DNA of 64,000 nt, taken from assembly GCF_044762665.1 (NCBI RefSeq), contig NZ_JBIWES010000007.1, forward strand, positions 62,001 through 126,000, given 5' to 3'. Both the position numbers and the translations under genes were made by a program. The stretch comes from Peribacillus frigoritolerans_B. GTDB taxonomy: Bacteria; Bacillota; Bacilli; Bacillales; DSM-1321. The notes beneath the pieces are model-generated. The model made no database searches, was not told the origin of the DNA, and worked only from the letters and a program-made list of their open reading frames with translations. The stretch's first letter is position 1. The number at the start of each line of letters is the position of its first letter. Shown one piece after another: positions 34,603 through 42,165 of this stretch.

Positions 34603-35095
34603 AAAAAAACCCCTTCATATAATTATTTTTTATCAGTATTTTAAGTAATATGAAAGCTAAAATCGCACCTGCGAATGAACTGAACATAAAAGCCGGTAAA
34701 AAACCAAAAAGAGCAGCTTTTTCTCCCAATAGGAGGGTTGCAAGTGGATAACAGGCTAGGGAACCGAGAATGCCGGTCCCGATCACTTCCCCTAAACAGG
34801 CGAATTTTAAGTTTTGTGTTTTTTGGTAAAGGATGGCAGCCAAAAGTGCACCGATCATGCTTCCGGGAAAGGCGAAAATTGAACCGGTACCAGACATGTT
34901 TCTAATGATGGAAACTAAAAAAGCTTGTGTTACAGCATAGGCAGGCCCCAATAGAACAGCCGTCAGGACATTTGCCAGATGCTGAATAGGAAAGATTTTT
35001 GCAAATCCTGCAGGTATGAAAATAAATGAACTGGTCAGCGTCGTTAAAGCCGTGATCATGGCAGTCAACGTCAGTTTCTTGATAGGATTCATCAT
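34571..35095 (-). CDS. thiW: ThiW, S-component of an ECF-type thiazole uptake system
   Basis: About 174 residues. ATG 35095 follows AGGTGG formed at the tenA stop; a GTG at 35104 is also in frame. Five to six membrane helices, with IFIPAGFAKIFPIQHLANVLTAVLLGP and GTGSIFAFPGSMIGALLAAILYQ typical of ThiW, a predicted importer of hydroxyethylthiazole that pairs with the shared ECF energising module. Its place ahead of thiD and thiM fits thiazole salvage. Confidence 0.9.
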   Translation of the reverse strand: MMNPIKKLTLTAMITALTTLTSSFIFIPAGFAKIFPIQHLANVLTAVLLGPAYAVTQAFLVSIIRNMSGTGSIFAFPGSMIGALLAAILYQKTQNLKFACLGEVIGTGILGSLACYPLATLLLGEKAALFGFLPAFMFSSFAGAILAFILLKILIKNNYMKGFFYENSINHRRL

Positions 35096-35104
35096 GTCAT
35101 CCAC

Positions 35105-35794
35105 CTACAGCGGCCAATCCTGCTCATTTTGAACCATATCCCAGAATAAATATTCATATCGGGAAGTAACCAAAAAGTGCTTTTCTAATCTAAGAAGTTC
35201 CTTTTCAGGCATGCCTTCCGTCAATTCTTCCAACAAAGCGATCAGCCACTTATGTGCTTCCCCGAATTCAGGAGACGAATAGGATCTTATCCAATCTGCG
35301 TAGCGGTTGTTTTCCAAAGCTGCTCCATTTTGTTCTTTTAATAGCAAACCGATTTCATAATAATCCCAAGCGCAGGGCAGGAGACAGGCGATCAAGTCTG
35401 CTAAAGTCCCATGCTGAGCTGCATTTAGCATGTAACCTGTATAGGCTAAAGTGGTTGGAGTAGGTTCTGTATTTTCCAATTCCTTGGAACTGATCCCGAA
35501 TTCGGAAGCATAATGCCGATGGATATCCATTTCCACTTGAAGGGTTTCATTTAAAATATTCGCAAACTTTGCCATGGTTTCGATGTTATGGGCTTTGATG
35601 GCACCTAAAGCAAAGAGCTTGGAATAATCCATGAGATAGATATAATCCTGCTTCAGGTAATAGGCAAATTTCTTTTCAGGAAGCGTGCCGTTTCCAATTG
35701 CCTGGACAAAGGGATGTGAATGGTTCCTTTTCCAAATCTCTTTTGCCCTTGCATGCAGTCTATCACTGAATGTTTCTAATTTTGTATTCTCCAT
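35105..35794 (-). CDS. tenA: Aminopyrimidine aminohydrolase (thiaminase II)
   Basis: 229 residues, all-helical TenA fold. Salvages the pyrimidine moiety of degraded thiamine. HPFVQAIGNGTLPEKKFAYYLKQDYIYL, the catalytic Cys in LIACLLPCAWDYYEIG, and the C-terminal FLVTSRYEYLFWDM with the glutamate are family marks. First gene after the TPP riboswitch; start ATG with AGGAGGATGA. Confidence 0.95.
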   Translation of the reverse strand: MENTKLETFSDRLHARAKEIWKRNHSHPFVQAIGNGTLPEKKFAYYLKQDYIYLMDYSKLFALGAIKAHNIETMAKFANILNETLQVEMDIHRHYASEFGISSKELENTEPTPTTLAYTGYMLNAAQHGTLADLIACLLPCAWDYYEIGLLLKEQNGAALENNRYADWIRSYSSPEFGEAHKWLIALLEELTEGMPEKELLRLEKHFLVTSRYEYLFWDMVQNEQDWPL

Positions 35795-35831
35795 TGTTCA
35801 TCCTCCTTTAGAATGGATCCCTTTGTTAAAT

Positions 35832-35863
35832 AAAAAACCCCGTTCCTGAATACGGAACGGGGT
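35832..35863 (-). terminator. Expression-platform terminator of the TPP riboswitch
   Basis: Minus-strand stem ACCCCGTTCCGTA / TACGGAACGGGGT analogue with T6, between aptamer and tenA. It should form when TPP is bound. Confidence 0.9.
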
Positions 35864-35879
35864 AGATGGATATAGTCTG

Positions 35880-35990
35880 TAAATGGACGATATCATCCAC
35901 TTCCCTCCGCCGGTATGAGCCGGTTCAGGTTCAAAGGGTCCGGAACTAATTCCATCTCAGTCTTAAAAAAAGACTCCCCTAGTGGTGTGA
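35880..35990 (-). ncRNA. TPP riboswitch (THI element)
   Basis: Read on the minus strand: CACTAGGGGAGTC, CTGAGATGG, the ACCCTTTGAACCTGA core, GGCTCATACCGGC and GGAGGGAAGTGG, in the order of the THI-box consensus. Controls the tenA-thiW-thiD-thiM-thiE operon. Confidence 0.97.
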
Positions 35991-36009
35991 ATTGTATGTA
36001 ATTACTGAC

Positions 36010-36037
36010 ATCATATCAGAAAGACAAGAAAATGCAA
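36010..36037 (-). promoter_or_regulatory. Promoter of the thi operon
   Basis: On the minus strand TTGCAT (36037-36032), 16-base spacer, TATGAT (36015-36010); the start falls just before the riboswitch. Confidence 0.7.
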
Positions 36038-36092
36038 TACGTATTTGAAACAGGGTTCCCTTTATTCCAGGAAAAAAGGGAGAACCAGGTAA

Positions 36093-36121
36093 TTGACTTT
36101 TGATGATTATTAGGATAGAAT
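36093..36121 (+). promoter_or_regulatory. Promoter of the SAM riboswitch RNA
   Basis: TTGACT (36093-36098), 17 bases, TAGAAT (36116-36121). Confidence 0.75.
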
Positions 36122-36146
36122 CGTTTCTACATCATTATATATCGAA

Positions 36147-36252
36147 TTCTTATCCAGAGAGGTGGAGGGACTTGGCCCTAAGAAACCTCGGCAGCGGACC
36201 CGTTTTGGGAACTGTGCTAAATCCAACAAGCATATGCTTGGAAGATAAGAAG
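36147..36252 (+). ncRNA. SAM-I riboswitch (S-box), apparently orphan
   Basis: TTCTTATCCAGAGAGGTGG, AGGGACTTGGCCCTAAGAAA, CCTCGGCAGCGG, GTGCTAAATCC, AACAAGC and the closing GATAAGAA give all S-box elements in order. A terminator (36271-36306) follows with AAGAAGAG available as antiterminator arm. No methionine, cysteine or SAM gene follows; the next gene is FbpA-like with its own promoter. Confidence 0.95.
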
Positions 36253-36270
36253 AGCCGTACGGACACTGTC

Positions 36271-36306
36271 AGCCTCTTCTTAAATTGGAAGGGGCTTTTA
36301 TTTTTG
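36271..36306 (+). terminator. SAM riboswitch terminator
   Basis: AGCCTCTTC / GAAGGGGCT stem followed by TTTATTTTT; the CTCTTCTT arm is complementary to AAGAAGAG at the aptamer's 3' side. Confidence 0.9.
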
Positions 36307-36320
36307 GGAAATAACGTTTA

Positions 36321-36348
36321 GTGACATAATAGAAAAGGTATATATAAT
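36321..36348 (+). promoter_or_regulatory. Own promoter of the FbpA-like gene
   Basis: GTGACA (36321-36326), 16 bases, TATAAT (36343-36348), downstream of the SAM terminator. No clear Fur box was found across it. Confidence 0.6.
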
Positions 36349-36426
36349 TTGGTGAAATCAAACAAGTTGATAAAGTTTAGCTAACTAGAAGCAGGCTCAA
36401 GGACGACTAGGAAAGGAGCCATTTAC

Positions 36427-36615
36427 ATGGCAGAATTATTTAAGAGGATTGAACAGAGGAAGGCAAAGCTCATTGAAGAGCTATTGGCCAATGGAGTATA
36501 CAAAACCTCTGATGAAAGGCACCTTTATGATGCCCCATTAAAAGTACTTGAAGATGAATATAAGATTGTTATAAATAGACCCAATAACGAGTCACCTTCT
36601 GAATGGATGACATAG
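36427..36615 (+). CDS. FbpA-like small protein (Fur-regulated basic protein family)
   Basis: 62 residues. RIEQRKAKLIEELLANGVYK...RHLYDAPLKVLEDEYK has the FbpA pattern (helix R-K-x-x-L-I-x-E-L, then H-L-Y-x-x-P-L-x-x-L-E-x-E-Y). In B. subtilis FbpA belongs to the iron-sparing response with the FsrA small RNA. GAAAGGAGCC precedes ATG. Iron control is not evident from the upstream sequence. Confidence 0.75.
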   Translation: MAELFKRIEQRKAKLIEELLANGVYKTSDERHLYDAPLKVLEDEYKIVINRPNNESPSEWMT

Positions 36616-36662
36616 TAAGCGATATACTATATTTTTGGTTCATGGATAAGGGATATGATGTA

Positions 36663-36698
36663 AGCATTCGCAGTCTACACTAGTGGATGCTTTTTTTG
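36663..36698 (+). terminator. Terminator of the FbpA-like gene
   Basis: AGCATTC / GGATGCT stem, T7. Confidence 0.8.
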
Positions 36699-36868
36699 CG
36701 TTTAATAGAAAACGACACAAAATATACATAATTAAAGAGTGGAATAGGTGTTTTGTCACATTTGACCTATAAAATAACACATTTTATTCCTGGAAAATAG
36801 TTGATTTTAACTAGTGGTTTCATTATGATGAAAGTGTAAAAATATTGAATTAATGGGAGGTGGCTATA

Positions 36869-37063
36869 GTGCCTTGCCGTAAGGTAACTGTAGAAAAAGT
36901 AGAAGAAAAGAGACAGGAAATGATAAAGTTGGGAGCGATTTACGGCTTAACAAGTCTGGTAACTGTTCAAGCCAGTCAAGAATTGGATAGGCTATTAAAT
37001 GCATTAGCAAGTAAAAGGGATTCTGAGTATTTTTCCTTTCAAAAAGCAAATAGGTATTTTTAA
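36869..37063 (+). CDS. Spo0E family aspartyl-phosphate phosphatase
   Basis: 64 residues from GTG 36869 (GGGAGG eight bases before). Two helices with the family motif V-Q-A-S-Q-E-L-D in the second, the S-Q-E-L-D being the phosphatase core. Members dephosphorylate Spo0A-P and delay sporulation. Followed by no clear terminator before the convergent GNAT gene. Confidence 0.85.
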   Translation: MPCRKVTVEKVEEKRQEMIKLGAIYGLTSLVTVQASQELDRLLNALASKRDSEYFSFQKANRYF

Positions 37064-37132
37064 ATTAGCCAATTCGACCTGTATTAATCTGAAAAGCTAC
37101 TGCTCAAGGCAATAGCTCTAAAGAATTATATA

Positions 37133-37639
37133 TTAAATATCGACACGTTTACCAAGAATGATCAAATCCCGCTCAATGCCATCCAGCTCGGCAACTTGAG
37201 GTAAATGTGCCCATTCTTCAAACCCAAATTTGGAAAAAAGCTTAAGGCTCGGTGCATTGTGGGCGAAAATGAAACCCAATAAAGTCTTAATACCTAATTT
37301 TGGACACAATTCAATTGCCTTTCGAATCGAAATTTGTCCGATTCCTTTTCCCCGGAAATAATCATCAATATAAATGCTGATTTCCGCAGTGGACTTATAT
37401 GCCGGTCGGCCATAGAAGGATTGAAAGCTCATCCATCCAGCAGTTTTCCCTTCTATAGTAATGATATATAGCGGTCTACTTTCTGAATGATGTTCCTCAA
37501 ACCATTTAACCCTCGATTGGACGGATACAGGTTCCGTATCTGCCGTGACCATTCTTGAAGCAATTGTCGAATTATATATTTCAACAATTCTGGGTAGATC
37601 AGATAGTTCTGCCTCTCTAAACTCTATGTTCTCTTCCAT
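37133..37639 (-). CDS. GNAT N-acetyltransferase, phosphinothricin-acetyltransferase-like
   Basis: 168 residues. IEFREAELSDLPRIVEIYNSTIASRMVTADTEP and the acetyl-CoA loop YFRGKGIGQISIRKAIE (Q/R-x-x-G-x-G/A) followed by FGFEEWAHLPQVAELDG place it with Pat/YwnH-type acetyltransferases that modify phosphinothricin, methionine sulfone or amino-acid analogues. Substrate not determined. Single gene. Confidence 0.85.
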   Translation of the reverse strand: MEENIEFREAELSDLPRIVEIYNSTIASRMVTADTEPVSVQSRVKWFEEHHSESRPLYIITIEGKTAGWMSFQSFYGRPAYKSTAEISIYIDDYFRGKGIGQISIRKAIELCPKLGIKTLLGFIFAHNAPSLKLFSKFGFEEWAHLPQVAELDGIERDLIILGKRVDI

Positions 37640-37857
37640 GATTTAAACTCCTAACTATCATTTATTCAATCTCCAGAATGAAGGGTAATCCCGTTTTTGG
37701 TTTTAGGGACGGTGAACGACACCCAATCCATTGAAAGTTTTATATTATCATACACTCATTACTCTTTATCTGACAATTCTTTTTTATGTTAAGACTTCAG
37801 ATTTTTGGGTATGTAAAAGACTAAATACTTCTAGTAAAAAGACAAGAGGAGAACCAA

Positions 37858-38559
37858 ATGAAAAAATTGGCAGGTTTATTGATTATTGTACTGGTTATAT
37901 GTTTTGCTGCATATGAATTCCAGGCCTCGGAGTCGGAAGATGTGCAAAGGGTCATGGCTTTTGGAGATTCATTAACCTACGGAAAAGGGGATAAAAACGG
38001 GGAAGGATATATAGAAGGCCTTGAGGATGAATTGAATGATCCGCAATCGGAGCAAAAAGTGAGTTTTTGGAATTACGGTATAAAAGGCCAGGAAACGGAT
38101 GGGGTGATGAAACAGCTTGATGATTACCGCATTAAAACGAAACTTGATGAAGCCGATACTTTCATCATTTTTATTGGAACGAATGACTTGATCAATAGTA
38201 ACGGCGGGGACTTGGAGAAAATAAGTGACCGAAAAATCAATGAGGGTAAACGGGAGTATATCAACCATCTGAAAAAGATTACATCAACATTGCTGGAGGC
38301 AAACGATAAAGCGGATATTCTGGTAGTAGGACTATATAACCCAATTAAAGACAATCAAAAACTTGAAAAGCACATTCGCGATTATAACCGGTCAATAAAG
38401 GGGTTAGCGGATAAAGATAAAAGGATGTTATTCATTCCTACAAATGATCTTTTTGAAGACGAAAAGAAAACAAAGTATTTCAGTGATAAGTTACATCCGA
38501 ATGAAAAAGGGTATCAGCTCATTGCGAATCGGGTTTTGGAAAGTTATGATTTCAAATGA
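37858..38559 (+). CDS. Secreted SGNH/GDSL hydrolase
   Basis: 233 residues. N-terminal hydrophobic signal/anchor (about 4-20). Block I FGDSLTYGKGD with the nucleophile serine, block III IFIGTND and block V DKLHPNEKGY with the Asp/His pair complete the SGNH set. It hydrolyses an unknown ester outside the membrane. AGAGGAGAACC precedes ATG. Own terminator. Confidence 0.88.
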   Translation: MKKLAGLLIIVLVICFAAYEFQASESEDVQRVMAFGDSLTYGKGDKNGEGYIEGLEDELNDPQSEQKVSFWNYGIKGQETDGVMKQLDDYRIKTKLDEADTFIIFIGTNDLINSNGGDLEKISDRKINEGKREYINHLKKITSTLLEANDKADILVVGLYNPIKDNQKLEKHIRDYNRSIKGLADKDKRMLFIPTNDLFEDEKKTKYFSDKLHPNEKGYQLIANRVLESYDFK

Positions 38560-38564
38560 AAGCA

Positions 38565-38598
38565 AAAAATGCACAGAAAGGCTTTCTGTGCATTTTTG
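38565..38598 (+). terminator. Terminator of the GDSL hydrolase gene
   Basis: Perfect stem AAAAATGCACAGAAAG / CTTTCTGTGCATTTTT. Confidence 0.93.
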
Positions 38599-38610
38599 CC
38601 TGCTAAGTCG

Positions 38611-38860
38611 CTAGGAATTTGATATAGCTTTTAGTTGAGGGAACTGTAAGTCATGGAGCTGCTTGTATCGGTCGTTGTTTTGCATTAACTGTTCATGTGT
38701 TCCTTTTTCATGGACCTGCCCTTTTTCCAGCACGATGATTTGATCGGCATCATGAATGGTCGATAAACGATGTGCAATGACTATTGAAGTCCGGTTTTTC
38801 ATTAAACGTGACAATGCTTGTTGGATCAAATGTTCGGATTCTGTATCCAAGGCCGCCGTT
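38611..38860 (-). pseudogene. ABC exporter ATPase, 3' fragment
   Basis: About 80 residues read as the end of an MsbA/LmrA-type exporter: TAALDTESEHLIQQALSRL, TSIVIAHRLSTIHDADQIIVLEKGQVHEKGTHEQLM. The Walker A, signature and Walker B motifs and the whole membrane domain are absent; homology starts just after the position of the Walker B D-E-A-T-S. The frame extends 5' to 38955 with unrelated residues. A leftover of a deletion. Confidence 0.82.
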
Positions 38861-39072
38861 GGCTGAATGGAATATGTCCTCCACTCATAGCGATCACTCC
38901 TATTTAGACTGTCCTTGATGAATTTTGCCTTTATGAATATCATAGAGCTTTTCAAAAAATAGACAACTTTTAATCGGTTCGTTTTGTCAAAAAGTATTAT
39001 TATTTTACACTTTCCTATAGGACATGGAATAATTAAAGGAGATTAGCGAGGCTGATAAGAGGAGATGCTAAA

Positions 39073-39558
39073 ATGAATGAAAATGAAAAAATCAGGGAAG
39101 AACTTTTAAATGCGGTCAACGGACTATCGGATGAACAGCTGAACGCCCAGCCTGAACCTGGACGATGGAGCATCATCCAGGTTTTGGATCATTTATATTT
39201 AATGGAGAGGGCCATAACAAAGAGCATTTCCGATAAATTGAAGAGCGATGAAAGCATTCCTGCTGTGGATAAACCGATAGAGCTTACTTTAAATCGTGAA
39301 GTGAAGGTCCAGGCCCCGCCATTTGTCATTCCGTCAGAATCATACCAGACTTTGATTGAAGTTAAGGAGAAGTTGTCCGAATCCCGAAAAGCTTTTGTAC
39401 AGGTCGTTGACCATGCAAAGGAAATTGATCTCGAACAAAAGTCTTTTCCACACCCTTTGTTTAAAGATTTAAGTCTGAAGCAATGGATTCCGTTCGTGGG
39501 ACTACATGAAAAACGGCATTTATTGCAAATTGAAGAACTGAAAGCAAAGTTATTATAG
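39073..39558 (+). CDS. DinB family protein
   Basis: 161 residues, four-helix DinB_2/YfiT-like fold. The three histidines in IIQVLDHLYLMER and FVGLHEKRHLLQIEEL sit where the metal triad is expected, and PGRWSIIQVLDHL is the usual entry. Some relatives are thiol transferases; the function here is unknown. ATG 39073 follows AGAGGAGATG. Own terminator. Confidence 0.82.
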   Translation: MNENEKIREELLNAVNGLSDEQLNAQPEPGRWSIIQVLDHLYLMERAITKSISDKLKSDESIPAVDKPIELTLNREVKVQAPPFVIPSESYQTLIEVKEKLSESRKAFVQVVDHAKEIDLEQKSFPHPLFKDLSLKQWIPFVGLHEKRHLLQIEELKAKLL

Positions 39559-39560
39559 AA

Positions 39561-39593
39561 GAAAAACTCATCCGTCTTTGGTTGAGTTTTTCA
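39561..39593 (+). terminator. Terminator of the DinB gene
   Basis: GAAAAACTCA / TGAGTTTTTC stem. Confidence 0.85.
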
Positions 39594-39628
39594 TTTTCAT
39601 ACAGATATTCGTAAAGGAAGGGTTTTTA

Positions 39629-40168
39629 GTGAAAGCCACTTGGGTAAGGACATGTTTGGTATTGGGCTTTTTCGGATTGTTGCTGTGGCTCTTGTTCAAG
39701 TATATGCTTCCGCCTGACCTGGATGAAATCGAACTGACTGACGAGCTTAATCCGATCGTCGCCGAAAAAAAAGATGAGCTCATTCAACTGGCCAATGACA
39801 AAGGCATCCAGGTTATCATTACGGCAGGGTTCCGGTCTCTAGCCGAGCAAAATGAACTCTATGAAAAGGGAAGATCAGACTCGGGCAACATCGTAACGAA
39901 TGCAAGAGGTGGCGAGTCGCTGCATAATTTCGGTTTGGCAATAGATTTTGCCCTCCTTAACAAACAAGGCGAGGCCATTTGGGATATGAGTTATGACGGC
40001 AACGATAATGGAAAGTCGGATTGGATGGAAGTCGTAACCATCGCTAAAGGGTTAGGTTTCGAATGGGGAGGGGATTGGGCAGGGTTCAAGGATTATCCAC
40101 ATTTACAAATGACATTTGGTCTAAGCCTGCGTGAGCTGCAACAAGGCAAGCAGCCAAAAGGGCAGTGA
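39629..40168 (+). CDS. cwlK: CwlK-like L-Ala-D-Glu peptidoglycan endopeptidase (M15)
   Basis: 179 residues from GTG 39629 (AAGGAAGGG upstream). N-terminal membrane anchor (about 5-25). M15 zinc peptidase: QVIITAGFRSLAEQNELYEKG, the S-x-H-x-x-G-x-A-x-D motif as SLHNFGLAIDFAL, and the third ligand in DYPHLQM. Similar in length to CwlK (YcdD) of B. subtilis, which cuts L-Ala-D-Glu bonds. VanY-type carboxypeptidase activity is the alternative. Confidence 0.85.
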   Translation: MKATWVRTCLVLGFFGLLLWLLFKYMLPPDLDEIELTDELNPIVAEKKDELIQLANDKGIQVIITAGFRSLAEQNELYEKGRSDSGNIVTNARGGESLHNFGLAIDFALLNKQGEAIWDMSYDGNDNGKSDWMEVVTIAKGLGFEWGGDWAGFKDYPHLQMTFGLSLRELQQGKQPKGQ

Positions 40169-40299
40169 AAGTGGTTGGCTTCATTATAAGCCGCATAATT
40201 TTGACTAAAAGCAGGAAAATAAGCATGTGAATTGCTTTACAGGTAAGAATTCGATAAAGTGGACTAGTGAGAAATCAGACATAAAGGAGTGCAGTCACC

Positions 40300-40842
40300 A
40301 TGGAAGAAACAAAAAATTGCCGGGACTCATTGGTCATAAAAACAAGCCTTGTCCTCCCGCCGGATACAAATAATATTGGTACGATGTTCGGAGGCAAATT
40401 AATGGCATACATTGATGATGTAGCGGCTATATCAGCCATGCGTCATGCGCGAAGCAACGTCGTTACGGCATCAACTGATTCTGTCGATTTCCTGCACCCT
40501 ATTCACGAAGGAAACGCAGTTTGCCTTGAAAGCTTCGTGACTTATACGGGCAGAACATCAATGGAAATCATCGTCAAGGTGATTGCGGAGGATTTAGTTA
40601 CTGGAGCCCGAAATTTATGCGTGATTTCCTTCTTGACATTTGTTGCCATTAATGAAGAAGGTAAACCAATCCCTGTTCCGCGTTTGGTTCCTGAAACGGA
40701 AATGGAAAGGAATTTAAATGAATCAGCTAAACAACGGGCCCAAATAAGGAAAAAAAGAAGGGAAGATACACAGTTCATTGCAAGTACTTTCGGTGTGAAA
40801 CTGCCATGGACCGATCAATCAAATCCAGGATTATATAAATAA
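40300..40842 (+). CDS. Acyl-CoA thioesterase, hotdog fold (YkhA-like)
   Basis: 180 residues. PPDTNNIGTMFGGKLMAYIDDVAAISAMRHA has the active-site N/D-x-x-G-x-x-F-G-G block of the YciA/YkhA/BACH group; SVDFLHPIHEGNAVCLESFV and GRTSMEIIVKV follow. Hydrolyses fatty acyl-CoA. Basic C-terminal tail. AAAGGAGTG precedes ATG; own terminator. Confidence 0.9.
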   Translation: MEETKNCRDSLVIKTSLVLPPDTNNIGTMFGGKLMAYIDDVAAISAMRHARSNVVTASTDSVDFLHPIHEGNAVCLESFVTYTGRTSMEIIVKVIAEDLVTGARNLCVISFLTFVAINEEGKPIPVPRLVPETEMERNLNESAKQRAQIRKKRREDTQFIASTFGVKLPWTDQSNPGLYK

Positions 40843-40876
40843 GATAGGCATCCCTTCAGCCGTTTTATTGATAATC

Positions 40877-40908
40877 GAGACCAAATTCATCGTGATTTGG
40901 TCTTTTAT
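40877..40908 (+). terminator. Terminator of the thioesterase gene
   Basis: GAGACCAAAT / ATTTGGTCTTTT. Confidence 0.85.
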
Positions 40909-40970
40909 TAATCGCCATGGCTATTAGGAAAATTGTGTTCTTCAACTATCCGAATGGGAAAATTACGTGA

Positions 40971-41006
40971 AAAGACGCTTGGAAAATTCCAAGCGTCTAT
41001 TTTATG
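40971..41006. terminator. Hairpin downstream of the Bax-inhibitor gene
   Basis: Perfect stem GACGCTTGG / CCAAGCGTC; works on the minus strand for the gene at 41036 with TTTT. Confidence 0.75.
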
Positions 41007-41035
41007 TTACCTTGTAGGTTTGAATATATCCGATT

Positions 41036-41671
41036 TTAGTCATCGCTTGCTAAAATACCAAAGAAGCGTAAGATGTTAATGAATAGGTTAATGAAATCAA
41101 GATATAGATTCAAAGCCATGAGCGGTACTTCTTCGGCTGTTACCCCATAATGCTTCATTCGATTGAAATCATATAAAATATAACCGCTGAAAACTAAAAT
41201 CCCTATAAATGAAAAGACCAGCATGGCTGTAGAGCTTAATGGAGAGAAAATGTTGAAAATGCTAATGACGACTAAAGCTAGCAAGGCTGCAAATAACATT
41301 CCCCCCAAGAATGAAAGGTCCCTTTTGGTGGTTGTGGCATAAACCGCCAGTCCTCCAAATACGACTGTCGTCGTAACACCTGCCAGGATCACCACATTTG
41401 CCCCTGCAGCGGCTAGGTAGTGTGCAATGATCGGATAGGTCGTAATTCCGGAAATCAACGTGAAAGTATACAAAAATGTATAACCTATCGCTTTTTTCCT
41501 CCGTAATATGAATGCTCCAATCAACATGGCGATCTCAAGTATCGCCAAGGGAAGAAACAAGGATGGCGGAACAAGAGTGCCGAGAGCCATCCCTAAAACG
41601 GAAACGGCAAGTGATAAAGCGAACGTCCGCATGACGGATGGCATATATGTTTGTACAGTTTGTGAATACAT
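41036..41671 (-). CDS. Bax inhibitor-1 family membrane protein (YetJ type)
   Basis: 211 residues, seven membrane helices. IYPIIAHYLAAAG-like region, FGGLAVYATTTKRDLSFLGG and FSGYILYDFNRMKHYG with the conserved Y-D-x-x aspartates near the end (ALNLYLDFINLFINILRFFG) define the family. YetJ is a pH-sensitive calcium leak channel; by analogy this may pass Ca2+. Single gene, AGGTGATTGA upstream. Confidence 0.9.
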   Translation of the reverse strand: MYSQTVQTYMPSVMRTFALSLAVSVLGMALGTLVPPSLFLPLAILEIAMLIGAFILRRKKAIGYTFLYTFTLISGITTYPIIAHYLAAAGANVVILAGVTTTVVFGGLAVYATTTKRDLSFLGGMLFAALLALVVISIFNIFSPLSSTAMLVFSFIGILVFSGYILYDFNRMKHYGVTAEEVPLMALNLYLDFINLFINILRFFGILASDD

Positions 41672-42165
41672 TCAATCACCTCATCATTTATTTTCTACAG
41701 TCTTCTACGAATCTGTTTTAAAAAGGTTTCATCGCCATTAATGAAAAATTAAGTGTTTTTTTAAAAGTATTGAAATATATATGAAATAATTACCTATTTT
41801 ATGATATTCTTACAAAAAGACTAATTTTTCTGAAATATTAAAATAATTCAAGTGAAAACATTCTGCGGTACGTAAAACGACAAGGTCAATTAATGAGTAT
41901 GAACTTTAAAAAAGTTATCTCAAAATAATAATTTCAAAATTATTGGTTTTATATAATTAATCGGACTTCAAAACTTTACTGTATAACAGTTATAAAGGAA
42001 ACGTTTTTATATTGAAGAAAATTATTCCTAAAGTTATAAAATATGAAAAAAATGTGATTATTTTCTAAAAAAACTATTGTATAATTGTAAAAAAATGATT
42101 AAAATTCTAAATAATTATCAGAAGATTGATTATTTTCCCGATAAAATAGTTTAGGGGGAGCAAGG
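41672..42165 (+). promoter_or_regulatory. AT-rich upstream region of the oligopeptide transport operon
   Basis: About 490 bp with no gene. The best -10 is TATAAT at 42080-42085, without a good -35. Several AAAATTATT runs give it a bent-DNA character. Nothing else recognised. Confidence 0.35.

Noticed and set aside
38861..38955. N-terminal part of the frame carrying the ABC exporter fragment
   Set aside because: No similarity to any exporter segment and no ribosome site; only the C-terminal piece is homologous.
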